DNA of 64,000 nucleotides from contig JACGWO010000006.1 in the NCBI GenBank assembly GCA_034509735.1, positions 35,395,141 to 35,459,140 of the forward strand, written 5' to 3'. The translations under genes were made by a program, and so were the position numbers. The stretch comes from Sesamum alatum. Its lineage: Eukaryota; Streptophyta; Magnoliopsida; Lamiales; Pedaliaceae. The notes beneath the pieces are model-generated. The model did no database searches and was not told the DNA's origin. It was given only the letters and a program-made list of their open reading frames with translations. Shown one piece after another: positions 36,301 through 48,218 of this stretch; within the stretch, counting starts at the first letter, position 1; every line of letters begins with the position of its first letter.

Positions 36301-39300
36301 TCCCTCTCCATTCCTACAGACCAATCACTCCCTAGGTATTTCGAAAGACACAGCAAAAGGGAGGAAAAGGAAAATCTGCTAGGAAAAATGAGTCTTACCC
36401 TTAGCTTAGAGAGATTGTATTTCACGGTCCTAATTAAAATTATCACAATGAGGGAACCAAGAGAAGTTTGATTGAGGATACGCTCTCGATACCATGGAAC
36501 GTTAGGAAGCATCTGCAAGAATATATACCAGCTCAGATTGCACCTTATAATAGGTAACCAATATGGGTAAATAGAAATTATCTTTACCAGTTTGTGAATG
36601 CTGGCATTGAAGGAGGAATCTTGACTTAGTATCAGAAAGATAACAAGCACCATATAAATATGATTGGATGTCCTGCTCGGAGCATTATATAGCGTTTCCA
36701 ACATAGGCATCAACTGTTAATCACAACAGCCTTTATTGTACCAAGATTTGTACCAAAATAAAACTGATGCAAATACAGAACAACAATGACAAATAATCAC
36801 GAACTCTTCCTCTAAAGGATCAGAAGTAACTGCAGAAATGGTTTTATTGGCTGTCATGAAACTTCTGGAGAGATACTTGCTTACAAAATTCATACGTAAT
36901 CTCACACACGGAAAAAATCATAGCACACACAAGCAGCTTTGCAACACATACTTTTCAGAAAGGAAAATTGGATGAAGGTTGATAAAGTGGATGCTTCAAC
37001 CTTTTAATACAATACTAACAAGGAACTTTTTATGACCAATGTAAGTTATTTATGACAGAACACGAACTCTTCCTCTAAATACAGATGACCAGACAAATAA
37101 TCATGAACTCTTCCTCTAAAAGATCAGAAGTAACTGCAGAAATGGTTTTATTGGCTGTCATGAAACTTTTGGAGAGATACTTGCTTACAAAATTCATAGT
37201 ACTTAATCTCGCACACAGAAAAAATCATAGCACACACAAGGAGCTTTCCAACACATACTTTTCAGAAAGGAAAATTGGATGAAGGATGATAAAGTGGATG
37301 CTTCAACTTTTTAATACAATACTACAAAGGAAGTTTTTATGACCAATTAAGTTACTTATGACAGAGTAAAATTAAACCTAATTTAAGACTATTTTTCCTA
37401 TTTGTTCTGTCACTTGTGACTTGCCTCTTCTATAATCCACCATTTACAACTTCTTTATCAGGTGGAGGAACTATAAGATGATTCTTTCAGAAAAATGATC
37501 AGATATTCATTATCATTACATGTGATAATTTGTGATCCTCTTACCAGCGTATCTAGATCTGTTCGCACCAAAACGTACTCCAGAAAATCTGAATTTCCAT
37601 GCACCAGTGAATATAGCAACAGGACAGAGGTTTCATTAGCCAAGCACCTAAAAATGAAAAAACCCATTGGAGACATATATAAAAAAAACCCTAAAAATCA
37701 AATTATTTGGATTTTCAAGCTCTTTGGACAAGCATTTTTATTTTGCTGTTCAGGGGAAGGGGAGAGAGATTTGTAGCATGTTAAGTACTACCCCTGCATT
37801 CTGTAATTTATATTTTGACAAAGACACTACTCCTTACAACAATAAAGCATGTAGACACAAGAAGAGCTACATTTGAAGAAACCAGATGCACGATAGAGAA
37901 AATTAAAGTAAGATCGAAAAAATCATGTTTTAAAATCCATTAATTGACCATGAATATTTATTACTGCTAAGTACAACTTAACAACCAATAGAAGATAACA
38001 AGAAAGAAACCTTAACATACTGAAACCTATATTCATACAATGAACTTGTATTTAAGCATTTTCTATTGATTTTTTTGCCAAAATATAATTTCGTAAAAGA
38101 TGGCCATAAGAGGATTCATGTAATAAAATGTCACAGAGACAGTAAAATTTCGTAAGCAGAAGGTAATGGAAACACTTACACGCCAAGGGTATCAAAAAGA
38201 GAGGCAAAAGGTAGTCTCACAAGTGGACCACTGTGTGCATTCCCCTCAATATCGATGCGATCAACTGCAGGTAGACCACCCATGGACTTAGGCACTGTTA
38301 AATATCATAGAAACTTCAATCAAACAAATAACAGATCTGGCAACCTAATGGATCCTACATTCAATATCCCGAGCATTTTCTACTGCTTTACGGAAAGGAT
38401 TTTCTGAAAAATATGTTTCTTCCTTCTGGAGGGGCTCAAAACTGCCGTCATCACTTTTATCTTTCACATAGTCCACTAAAAGACATTTGTGGTGATAACT
38501 CAGAACAAGTAAAACGTTAAGACTGCCTTCCGCTAAAGGACTTCTTGAAGCTTCACCAGTTGCGCTGACTATGTAAGTGAAGGGCAATAGCATCAAGTTT
38601 GCTGCAAGTATGAATAATGCTTTAGTCAGAAAGATAAAGAATAAAAGGCAAGCATATGTTAGTGCCAATGAACAGAAAATGACCGACATGCATTTTTAAG
38701 TATGAAAGCCTATAGTTAATAATATCTTGACGCTTCGCCCTCTCCAATGGAAAGGTATGACAAAAAGAAAATTGAAATTGAATCAAGATAGGCTGAAGTT
38801 TCGGCAACAAAAGGTGTCAACAATCATCAAAGATAGGGATGTTAAACTTTTAAACCAACACGAATTAGCTACATAATAAAAGTTCCGACAGTCTAAAATG
38901 TGCAATAAATGACCAAAACAACAAAGCTAATTTTAAGAATGTTCAATGTTAATGTTATTTTCAAGAATTTCTAACAAAAGAAAGATCAAGATAACCAAAT
39001 AAGAGATGGCAATGCATCACAGATAAAGGGGGTGTGACACTTTCATACCAGCTGCAGAGCCAACTCTCCTTAGGACACCAGGCTGATTTCCTTCAGATAA
39101 TATTCTCGAAGACAAGCTGTTTCCAGGAAAACGTGGGCGTAAGATGTAATTGAGTAGTAGCTTGCGTACAACCACATGAACCAAAGAGCTTTCCTGTAGA
39201 AACAGCAGCCAGTTAATCAGGAAAAGAATTGCACAGTTAGATTAAAGCTCGTTAAGTTACTCGGGATTCACCTGTGCCATTGCTGCATCGATGAAAGGGT

Positions 39301-42300
39301 GTATATCATTTGGTCCTGGTGTTGGCCCAGAGAGAAGTTGAGTTGACATGGCAATCAGCAGGAAGTTAAGCAGCTCCTGATGCAAAAGATATGTTCCAGG
39401 GCTATACAGAACATAGTAACCATTATAGATATGTATCTATAAAGCAGAACATCAATAAGCATATCGCATGAGTCATAGCATACTACATACCTGACATCAA
39501 CTTTGGCAATAAAGTTAAGGGCACTGAACATGACGAGGTTTGCAACTTGTTGACCTGCTTTGGAGATGAAAGAAATAATGAAAAAATGTTGAGTAAGTAT
39601 ACTGCTTCTTAATGGTCCAACACTAGGAAAGGATAATGAGTAATCATCAAGGTCATAGACATTCACCGTAACAATGAGCAATGGGACTTCGTTCACAAAT
39701 GAAAATGGATGAGAAGGTATCATGTTAGAAGCAAGTTAATAGGTCCTAGTCCTTTATAGAATGTTCAACCAAACTACAAAATATTGTTCACAATTTCTGG
39801 ATACAAGAAAATCACATTTGTACATTCTTAACATGTATGTTTGTATAATAAGACTTCCAATTCAGTTTGAAGGAATGGATCCTTTAATTTTTTCCGATGA
39901 TGCTTAATTACTTAATGTGAACAAGGTTGAGAGTCTGCAGTGCATGTACAATATAATGTAATAGATAGGATCACATGGTTTCATCATTACTGGATGATCA
40001 TCAATCTTTCTTGGAGAAGACAGCTTTATAATCACTACACAACCACACCTCAGCATGAAAAAGTTTGTAACTGAGAACAAACAACTCTGATCATGATCAA
40101 CAAGCAGTAGCATATACAAGATCCAGTACCAACAGACACATGATATCTTTTCCCAATGAAGATAAACACAAAAGCTAGGCCCCGGAATTCCCACCTTCAC
40201 CGACCGGCTATTCAAGGAATGCAAAAAAATAAAGAAAGGGGTGTTATACTTCTGTCATAACCACTTAATTTTCAAGACTCTATACTTGAGAGTTCCACTA
40301 CTTAATTCATGCATTGACTGAATTATAAAATTGCAGATGCCTACTATCTTAAGCAGTATCTTCTGAGTGTGAAGTTTCCTACATTCTGTTCAAGGAATTT
40401 CCTTATGGATTCCTGATTAAAGTGCCAATTACATAACAAGGAAGATGCAAGACCTAGTTTATGGTTTAGTTCTTTTCAGTCAGTCTCAAAAGAAATGAAT
40501 GGGGACAGGTTTCTGGGTATCTAAATTGCGGAAATCGACCAATTGTTTTAAAAGTGGGATATCATTTTCAGCACGCTCATGTCATAAATGATATTCATCA
40601 CAAATGAGAAAATCCTAATCAGTTTGACAAGCTTATTTTATGCCATTATTCATATTAATTTCATATCAATTAACAACCAATCTGTTGTTTTTCATGGCAT
40701 ATCTCTCTTATGATAAATGGCTGATGTTTGAGCTGTGCGAGTTACATAGAAAGGAATTCTTGATACAAAGCACATGCATTGTGTAAAAAAAGTTTTATTG
40801 TGGATGACTTATGTCCTTATATCCAAACCTAAGGAAAACAATGAACTCTCCCCAACATGGCAGACATGAATGAGATGATAAATGGTGAAATCTAAACACA
40901 ATAAAATAAAAGGTGATGCTAATGAATTGAAAACACCAATTTGGATTGTATAGAATAGAGGCCATCATGGAGAAGATATATACAATATGATGTAATGACC
41001 AACCATTATAAACAGAACTGCTTCAAGCTAAAAGAGTTGAACCTTTTGAGAAATTATGTGGCACGGGCTCAGTTTCATCCAGTGACAAGTATAGCTCTTC
41101 AAAGTCATCAGTCTTGGAGTTCTCAATGAGATACTTCAGAAAAACAGATGATACAAACAAAGCATTAAGAGCTTTTGAGAAAGCAAGTGATGCCACGTCA
41201 GCTGCAGAGACACAATCTTCCAAGCAGCACGCTAGGTGAATCAAAATCTTCGCAAGGTGCCTTGTGTTATAATTGTTCATGGCTGCAAGCAACCAAAAAG
41301 GAATCAGCTGAGTGGGAAATGAATCTTAGTTGTAACAGAAATTTACGGTCACGTAAATGTTGTTAACATATTACAATAATTAGTTTCTTTGATTGGCACT
41401 ATTGAGATATGAAAGATTCTGTTGCCTAAACATGACACTTGCATACAAAGGAAAGTCAAGAAAACAATTTAACGAGGATACTGATAAACGCAAGATAACT
41501 GAAATTACATAATTTAATAGCATGGTCGAATTGAAATATGCTGTACTGGCAAAAAATATCAAGTTACACGTGTCGTTACAGAACTTCACGACTGAACCCT
41601 AAGAACAGCATCTAAAGCTAATAATCACACTGAAACACAACCGACACACCTTTGGCTCTACAATTGTCATAATCTCCTAAAACTGCGAAATCTGGCAATC
41701 TATTAAGCTTGTGAATAAATAAATATCCAGAGAAAAGATTCCTCCACTTCACAAACTCAATGGTCTCTAGTATATATAGAATAAATCTTCCCGAAACATC
41801 TCAAATTCCAATCTCAAAACTACAGGTAACACCTGACTTATGCTACATGACACAAAATCAAAACCATTAATAACAAGGCAAAACGTACATTAAGCTAGTC
41901 TCCCAAGAAAATTATGCACTTGAACTCAATTTCCATTGCAAAAGCAAATAAACAACAAATCAGACTCGCGCATGCGAGTACACACAAGCTCCAAATACGT
42001 ACTAAAAATGCAACTAATAACAAGGCGAAACAATAACCAACCGCAGACGAAGAAAAACCTAACCAAATAATAATTGCGACAAAGCAAGAAAAAAAGGTGA
42101 AAATGCACTGACCGAAGAGCTGACAAGCTTGGCGAACGCGATGAGATGGCCAACGAAGATGGAGAGGAAGCTCGAGAAGCTTCTGCCAGTAATCAGAGGC
42201 GAGAGGAAATGACTTCTCCCCGACGAATTCCCCAATTAAGTACTCCGCCGTCTCCTGCGGCCGCGCTCCGCCACCCAGCCGCGGCGTCGATGGCACTCCG

Positions 42301-42305
42301 CCCAT
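33399..42305 (-). CDS. Dymeclin (Golgi-associated protein)
   Basis: Eighteen exons give 733 residues, close to the Arabidopsis protein AT1G04200: 42305-42113, 41282-41043, 39554-39491, 39401-39272, 39193-39049, 38601-38359, 38294-38180, 37647-37545, 36713-36588, 36512-36399, 35463-35345, 35220-35136, 35040-34948, 34863-34774, 34619-34500, 34415-34324, 34169-34121, 33479-33399. All junctions are GT-AG and in phase. Animal dymeclin is a peripheral Golgi protein needed for normal Golgi traffic; the plant role is little known. The start MGGVPSTPR fits an N-myristoylation signal (Gly2, Ser6). Recognisable blocks include [61 protein letters not shown] and [14 protein letters not shown]. Introns hold a Tourist-like MITE and a 300-bp tandem duplication. 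Confidence 0.95.
35800..36333. mobile_element. Tourist-like MITE in dymeclin intron 10
   Basis: The left end GGGCATGATTGGTAAGTAGG and the reversed right end GGGAGTGATTGGTCTGTAGG form inverted repeats that continue as AATGGA. GGG-C/A-TG-A/T-TTGG termini resemble PIF/Harbinger Tourist elements. I could not find a clean 3-bp target duplication. The element lies wholly in the intron 35464-36398, so it does not alter the protein. Confidence 0.6.
36788..37365. repeat. Tandem duplication, period about 304 bp, in dymeclin intron 8
   Basis: Copy A (36788-37059) and copy B (37092-37365) both start with GACAAATAATCA and share long identical blocks such as GAAGTAACTGCAGAAATGG and CTTTTCAGAAAGGAAAATTGG. 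They differ by scattered substitutions and 1-4-bp indels. Both lie inside the intron 36714-37544, so the protein is unaffected. Confidence 0.9.
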
Positions 42306-43080
42306 CCTATGTCTCTCTAGCACTCTAATATACAAAATATTGGTGTGTTTGCGTATATGAGTGCGTATCTAACAATGTGGTTAGATCTGAAAGAGAGAAA
42401 TAGTGGTTGGGGTTAGGGACGACGAGAGATTTTAGAGTGTGAAGATTTTATCAAGTCTTTTCTTTTCGATTTGAGAGGAGACCACGACTGAGCGATGCTT
42501 GCTGGTAAACATTAAGCACAGGAAACATCGACTGCAAAGTCCTCCCCCATTCACGAAATTGCCCTTGACTTCTCTCAAACCTTGACGAAATACTGTATTT
42601 TATTTTAAATACCTTATCAAATTTAAAATGCTAATATTCAAAATTTTAAGTTAAATATTAGTCGTATTTAATTTTCTTTTGTCTGCACTATGATTGGAGC
42701 ATTTTTTTTAAATTTCAGATTTATTTATTCTTTTGTGTTTTCTTCTGACAAATTATATATATAAAAAAAATCAAATTGAAAACTTAAAATCGAATTTTCT
42801 TTCCTCATTTTTGCATTTTGTTTGGAAATTAAGTGGGAATTTTTTTTCATTTTTCCGCCAAACACGGAAGAATATTAAGAGGGGCAATATGGTCATTGGC
42901 ATGTGATTAGGTGGAATTTCAGTGAGAATTGCAGTTTTGTTGTCATTAGCAGCTGGAGCTGGGTATTTAAAGCCTTTAAAAGAAAAAAAGAAAAGCAGCT
43001 GGCTATTTAAAGTCGGGGTTGACGTGGCACCGGTCCTTCATCCGCATCCAAATAGTAAAAGAGAACCACTTGCTACTTGG
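42306..43080. other. Dymeclin promoter region and spacer
   Basis: The first 250 bp upstream of the dymeclin ATG are the presumed 5' UTR and promoter. The remainder is AT-rich. TTGACGTGGCACC near 43018 looks promoter-like and precedes the fragment at 43112-43326. Confidence 0.35.
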
Positions 43081-43111
43081 AGCGTTCTCTCACTCTCCGT
43101 CGCGGAATTTC

Positions 43112-43326
43112 GATGGCTAGAGAGCGTCTGAATCACGTGACACGGATGCGTGTGTGTTTCTTACTTCTACAGCATTACAACGTCTTCAATTGATCTGGTG
43201 CTTCGCGGTGCACGAGATTAAACTGTGCTCGGGCTTCCCCTACTGTTGATCCCTATGCTGTTGTTAGTAAAGATGTGATCAAGACTGTATACGGCGTCGG
43301 TGGACATGATCAGTACTGCCGACAGG
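43112..43326 (+). pseudogene. Possible decayed gene fragment (C2-domain-like)
   Basis: This stretch is more GC-rich than its surroundings. It starts with a short frame from ATG 43112 (MARERLNHVTRMR). After a possible acceptor at 43171 it reads SIDLVLRGARD, then in the next frame TVDPYAVVSKDVIKTVYG up to a donor-like CAG/GTACAG at 43325. The order LVLRGARD then DPYAVVS recalls the start of C2 domains, but a frameshift and stop separate them. The call rests on short similarity and could be chance. Confidence 0.2.
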
Positions 43327-43797
43327 TACAGTGGATGAGAGAAGAATTAGAGGGCGTGTTTGGAATTCAATTTAAGCTGAAAAATGCATTTATTAAATTC
43401 TTATATATATATATATGTATATATTTCTTAGACTTTTGAATAAATATTTTCTATTTTTATTTGTAAAGTTCATAAAAATAAAACTCATTATTGGAAATGT
43501 ATGTTGACGTAAGATAGATGCCTATGATTATATTTGATCATGAGATCTGTAAAAAAATATAATAAATACAAATAAATTGACATGTTCGTTTCTGAAAAAG
43601 AAAGAAAGTATTTAAATGTCACAAATATATAATACTTTATGTATATAGGGTAAAGATATTTTCTCCTCCAAACTATGGCCGGTTTAATAATATTTTATCA
43701 TCTAAATCATATATTGTTTCAATTTGCCATTTAAAAAAAGAAATTAGATGACAAATTACAAAAATGCGTCAGGAGGGTAAAATGCTTTTTATCTGTA

Positions 43798-44232
43798 GGC
43801 TTAAATACATTTTTTGTCTTATAATTTAGGTTATTTGACGTTTTTAACTTTTTAGAGTAGAATATAGGTCTTATATCTTTTTTATTTTCATGATTTCAGT
43901 CTCTTTTTTTCATTGGAGCTCATCCGCCTCATCGGAAAAATACATATGCATCTTATGTGACCTTTTAAAATTGGGCTACAGTTCCTATTAGTTTATTTTT
44001 CTAGTATTTTCGTCATTTAACTTTTTAAACTAGCATTTTGATCCTACATTTTCATAATTTTTTGGATGACAGTCCTTTTTCTCGCCGGTTCACCTTCTTG
44101 CGTGAAAATGGGATTAAAATTACGAAAATTAAAAGGATGTATGACGAAAAGTATCACCCCAGAAAATTAAAAAACAAAAACGTCAAATCACCTGAGTTAC
44201 AGAATAAAAAATACATTCAATCATTTACCCAT
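43798..44232. mobile_element. Inverted-repeat MITE, GGCTTAAAT family, copy 1
   Basis: The left GGCTTAAATACATTTTTTGT and TTAGGTTATTTGACGTTTTT pair with the right-hand AAAAACGTCAAATCACCTGA and AATACATT. It shares internal phrases with 44759-45209 (CATCCGCCTCATCGGAAAAA against ATCACCGGAAAAATGCATG). Not coding; the edges are approximate. Confidence 0.7.
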
Positions 44233-44245
44233 CTATATATATATA

Positions 44246-44744
44246 GGGTTAATTACACTTACACTCCCTCTGAGAATGTATAATTACACTTTCCCCCAAA
44301 AAAGTTTTGAAATTACAGTTACACCCCCTTCGAAAATTCTCTGTTTACACCTGCCCCACATCCGTTAGAGTTTGGACGAAAAATGTTCACGTCAACAAAA
44401 ATAATTACACAAATTTTCAATTTTTCCCATCATTTAACATTCTCATGTATATTTTTGTACTTATAAGAGGACAAGTGTAACGTATATGTATGGAGTGAGG
44501 CCAATATTATTATATTTTTTCCTTATAAGTACAAAATTATTGCATGATAATGTTAAATGAGAGGTAAAATTGAAAATTTATGTAATTATTTTTGTTGAAA
44601 TGAACATTTTCCGCCCAAACTTTAACAAATGGAGGTCAGGTGTAAATAAAGAATTTTTAGAAGGGGTGTAAATGTTATTTCAAAATTTCTTTGGGGGAAA
44701 GTGTAATTATGCATTTTCAGAAGGGGTCTAAATGTAATTAACCC
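44246..44744. mobile_element. Inverted-repeat MITE inserted in a TA microsatellite
   Basis: GGGTTAATTACACTTACAC on the left matches the reversed right end GGGTTAATTACATTTAGAC. Similarity continues through TATAATTACACTTTCCCCC. Both ends abut TATATATATA tracts (44233-44245 and 44745-44758), so the target was a TA repeat. Confidence 0.8.
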
Positions 44745-44758
44745 TATATATATATATA

Positions 44759-45209
44759 GGCTTAAATGCATTTTGGGTCCCGTAACTTAGGTTATTTGGC
44801 GTTTTCGTCCTTTAACTTTCTAGGGTAACATTTTTGTCCTTCATCTTTTTAATTTTCATGCTTAGTCATTTTCTCGCCAGAGTTCACCATTATCACCGGA
44901 AAAATGCATGTGCCTCTCACGTGACATTTTAAAATTGGGGTTTTTGTTCCTATTGACCCATTTCTGCCAGCATTTTTATCTTTTAACCTTATAGAGTAGC
45001 ATTTTGGTCCTGTATCATTTAAATTTTTGCGATTTTGGTCCTTTTTTCGCTGGAGTTCACCCTTCTCGCCGGTGGAGGTGAACTCCGGCGAATAAAAGGA
45101 CTGAAATTGCGAAAACTAAAAATATGCAAGATCAAAGTGCTACCCTACAAACTTAAAGGACAAAAACGCCAAATAACCTAAGTTACAGGACTAAGAATGC
45201 ATTTAATCC
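44759..45209. mobile_element. Inverted-repeat MITE, GGCTTAAAT family, copy 2, in TA repeat
   Basis: The left end GGCTTAAATGCATTTTGGGT pairs with the reversed right end GGATTAAATGCATTCTTAGT. Further matched words are TTAGGTTATTTGGCGTTTT and GTCCTTTAA. It sits directly beside the previous element, separated only by a shared TA tract, with another TA tract after it (45210-45224). Confidence 0.8.
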
Positions 45210-45224
45210 TATATATATATATAT

Positions 45225-46286
45225 CCAGAAATGATTTATTTGGAAAAAATTCCAAGGCAAAGACTGCCTAAACTAGTAACAGTCCTCATGATCACTCACT
45301 AGATCTAAGAGATGATGGGGTGAAATTAAGATTGTATTGAGGGTTTGAGCACATAACTTTGAGAGTGGCAAAGCTCCTAGTCCTAGGCTAGTTAGGGCAA
45401 CTGCAAATTATGATGTGTTGATTCATGCACACCATGTGCAATTCTATCCTATAGACAAGCAGACATGGCATCATCTCATCTCCTGTGACCCCATTCAATT
45501 TCCATGAGCTGCATCCTAGAAAATTCTACCCACTTTACTCACTTTTCACAATTCTTGGAGGGACCCCCATATACCTACCTTTCCACCCCATACATTTCTT
45601 ACTTTTATTTTTACAAGAGAAAACCAGCAAGAAATTGATCTATGTGCCCTTCTTCATCAATTTTTGTAATTTTTCACCAACTTTTTTTTCCTTTTTTTTC
45701 TTCTTTTGTCTCCTCTCTCTGGAAAAATCATGACTAGACATGAATTGTTCAAATGAAACTATATATAGATCAAATAGAAGCATTATTTCCTAATTTCTTG
45801 GACATGAAATAATTTAAAAAGTTTAATTTTCTAGTGCTCGAGGAACATATATATAAACTGTTGCATCAAGTTAATTGATTACGAACTATATATTGCTTAA
45901 TCCAAAAGTGGGAAAAACTCCAAACACAATAGTAATTGGTTGATCGTGAATTTCAATATTCCATAGGTATGTATCAGGCCAACTATATACATATATAGTT
46001 AGACAGAGCATTTCTTTTGAAATTAAAAGTTGAAAAGTACTTTTCCTAACCTGTTGTGAACATTTCCAAGTTCAATACATTCTGGCTGCATTCTTGATTC
46101 ATGAACCCCTAAGTCGTGGAGGAGGGCTTTCTGCTATAAACAGTTGGATAACCTCTAAGTAAGAAATCATCAACGTTTTGGGATATCTAACATGATGTAG
46201 CCCTTGATGAACCTTGAAAATCCAGATATGAAGCAAAAGAAACCTTAAATGAATAGAGATAAACAACTAATGTTCTTGACAAATTT
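45225..46286. other. Gene-free spacer and presumed 3' UTR of the HSF
   Basis: I see no gene or intact element. The plus-strand ORF 45485-45733 has a T-rich, low-complexity end and no domain. The last 200-300 bp follow the HSF stop codon and are likely its 3' UTR. Confidence 0.4.
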
Positions 46287-48071
46287 CTACCTTGGGCTTG
46301 AACCCAAGAACCCTAGCTGATCAGCAAAAACATCAACCTCCTCATCTAACTGATCATGTCCCCCAACACCAAATGTACCAATTTCATCTTCAATTCCTCC
46401 CCAAAACCCTTGATCATCATCAAATGGCTTTTCTGCACTAATTAGGTCTATATTATCATTGTGTAGCATTTGATCCTCCATGTTCATTGAGGGTCCTTCC
46501 ATGCTCATTGCCAGTCTCTCCAACTCTACATCAAATCCACTAATCTCACCAAACTCCTCAGGTTCTATCTTAACATATATATCTCCAATTCCGGCACAAG
46601 TACTACTTCCTTCTCCTCCATGGCCTACTTCTTGACTGTCAATCATGTAAGAATTTCTCTCCCTTTCGCGCACTATTCCGACGTTTCCTGAACCAAGATC
46701 AATTCTCTTCCTTCTCTTCTTACCAATTGCATCCTCAAGCTCTTTCATTCTGTCCTTCTGCTGGACCATTTGGTGGAGAAAAGTCGGGTTCTTTAACGCC
46801 TTGGCCAAGAAGCTCATCGTCTGTCGTTGCTTAAGTTCGGTCCCTTTAAGCCTTTGCTCCATTTCTTTGAGATGTGAATTGGTATTCTGCTGTTGCTGTC
46901 TGAGCTTCACCAATTCCACCATTAGAACCTGCTTGTCTCTCCTTAACCGATCGATTTCTGCGTCTAGTCCAAAGCTTCCAACCTCAACGCAAGACTCTAA
47001 ACCTTGGTTGGATGCCTGGAAATTAGATGCTGTCTTTCTCCTCTTAATGTTTTTCAAGAGATGTCTTTGTCCCCTCAAAAACCCTTCATTAGCAAACTCC
47101 CATTTGTCTGGATCAACTTTCCTAAAACCCTGCAAGAATTCACATCCCTAGGCCTTCATAATATTGAAACTCTGCAGTTCTGTGTCATGAAATGAAGGCC
47201 TAGAAATCTTGGGAAAAGGGTGTAATAATCAAAGCATGAATGTATATATATTACATGAATTATAAGAGAGAAAAAGATCAAACAGTTATTATAATACATA
47301 AAATCACTGCAGAAAGCTGATGATAAATGATCACTAGATTTGGGGACTTCCATCACTCCAACATCTAAATTCATTGAACAGACAAAAGCCCAACAGTATG
47401 AATAAATCCCTAATAAACAAAGTCGCAACTTGACATTATTTTTTCCCAAATTCAACTGAAAATTAAAAACAAATAGTAACTATTGAGCAAAAGCAAGAAA
47501 ACTATTAAAGTAATGCAAATTCTAGTTGCTTCAAGAACATGCATCTGAATTAATATGTGCAAGGAAATCTAGGCCACTCCAGCAGATTTGAACTACATTA
47601 CCAAAATCTTTGAAGTTTCTAGCTAGTTCTTGAATTCCACAAGATAAACCTATATATATCCCAATCCCATATATATTCAAGCAGATGATCAAGACCTATG
47701 TTTTCATATTATTGAAAACATTAATGAAAGGAATTAAGAACACTTACATAAGTATTTAGCTGCCTGACAAAGCTTGAGAAATTGTTGTGCTTGAAGTACC
47801 TGGGAAGAAGATTCTTGGCAAAGGCCTGAGGATCCCAGACAATGAAACTATTGTTACCTTTGCTCCAAGAAACAATGTGATTCGTGTTCGGATCATCGAC
47901 GAAATCATAAGTCTTGCTAAGGAATGGTGGGGGGCCTGTCTCATGTAAACCCTCCATTGGTTGAGGAGCACCATTACCTGAATCCACCAAGGCCTCAACA
48001 TCTGATGCATACAGTGATGAGCTTGACCCCAAGAACTCCTCCTTCATCATATCTCCTATAGGAATATTCAT
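46287..48071 (-). CDS. HSFA6B: Class A heat-shock transcription factor, HSFA6b type
   Basis: Two exons (48071-47748 and 47129-46287) encode 388 residues. The intron splits the DNA-binding domain after RQLNTY, the position conserved in plant HSFs. The winged-helix DNA-binding domain covers about 47-140 ([14 protein letters not shown] to KNIKRRK). A hydrophobic heptad oligomerisation region (about 166-230) has the class A spacing. A nuclear signal is GKKRRKR (244-250). An acidic/aromatic activator motif is [13 protein letters not shown] (about 347-359), and the tail [11 protein letters not shown] looks like an export signal. The leading [17 protein letters not shown] and the GFW motif fit HSFA6b rather than HSFA2. 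In Arabidopsis HSFA6b also sits beside ELIP1. It should activate heat- and ABA-responsive genes. The start is the first in-frame ATG; an uORF lies upstream. Confidence 0.92.
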
Positions 48072-48093
48072 ATATACACCTTGTAAATTTTCT

Positions 48094-48120
48094 CTTTTCA
48101 ACAACAACAACAACAACAAA
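48094..48120. repeat. (CAA)n microsatellite in the HSF 5' leader
   Basis: About seven CAA units at 48100-48120 (TTG on the sense strand) lie between the uORF stop and the HSF ATG. They would form an unstructured U/G-rich leader segment. Confidence 0.8.
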
Positions 48121-48128
48121 AAATTGCT

Positions 48129-48218
48129 TCAATTTTGATGGAGAAACAATTGAAATCTGAGGAAGATGAGTATGAACAACAAAAATAAAGTCCTTTTCTC
48201 CAAGAAAAATGAAGCCAT
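48129..48218 (-). CDS. Upstream ORF in the HSF leader (29 codons)
   Basis: ATG 48218 opens a frame reading MASFFLEKRTLFLLFILIFL and on to a stop 57 nt before the HSF start. The peptide is strongly hydrophobic. It is real only if transcription starts upstream of 48218, which is not shown by the sequence. Translational uORFs are known in some plant HSF genes. Confidence 0.4.
   Translation of the reverse strand: MASFFLEKRTLFLLFILIFLRFQLFLHQN

Noticed and set aside
36249..36713. A 154-residue minus-strand ORF
   Set aside because: It is dymeclin exons 9 and 10 plus the read-through intron between them, not a separate gene.
37085..37282. Plus-strand 65-residue ORF
   Set aside because: It is antisense in a dymeclin intron within a tandem repeat; the other copy of the repeat does not keep the frame.
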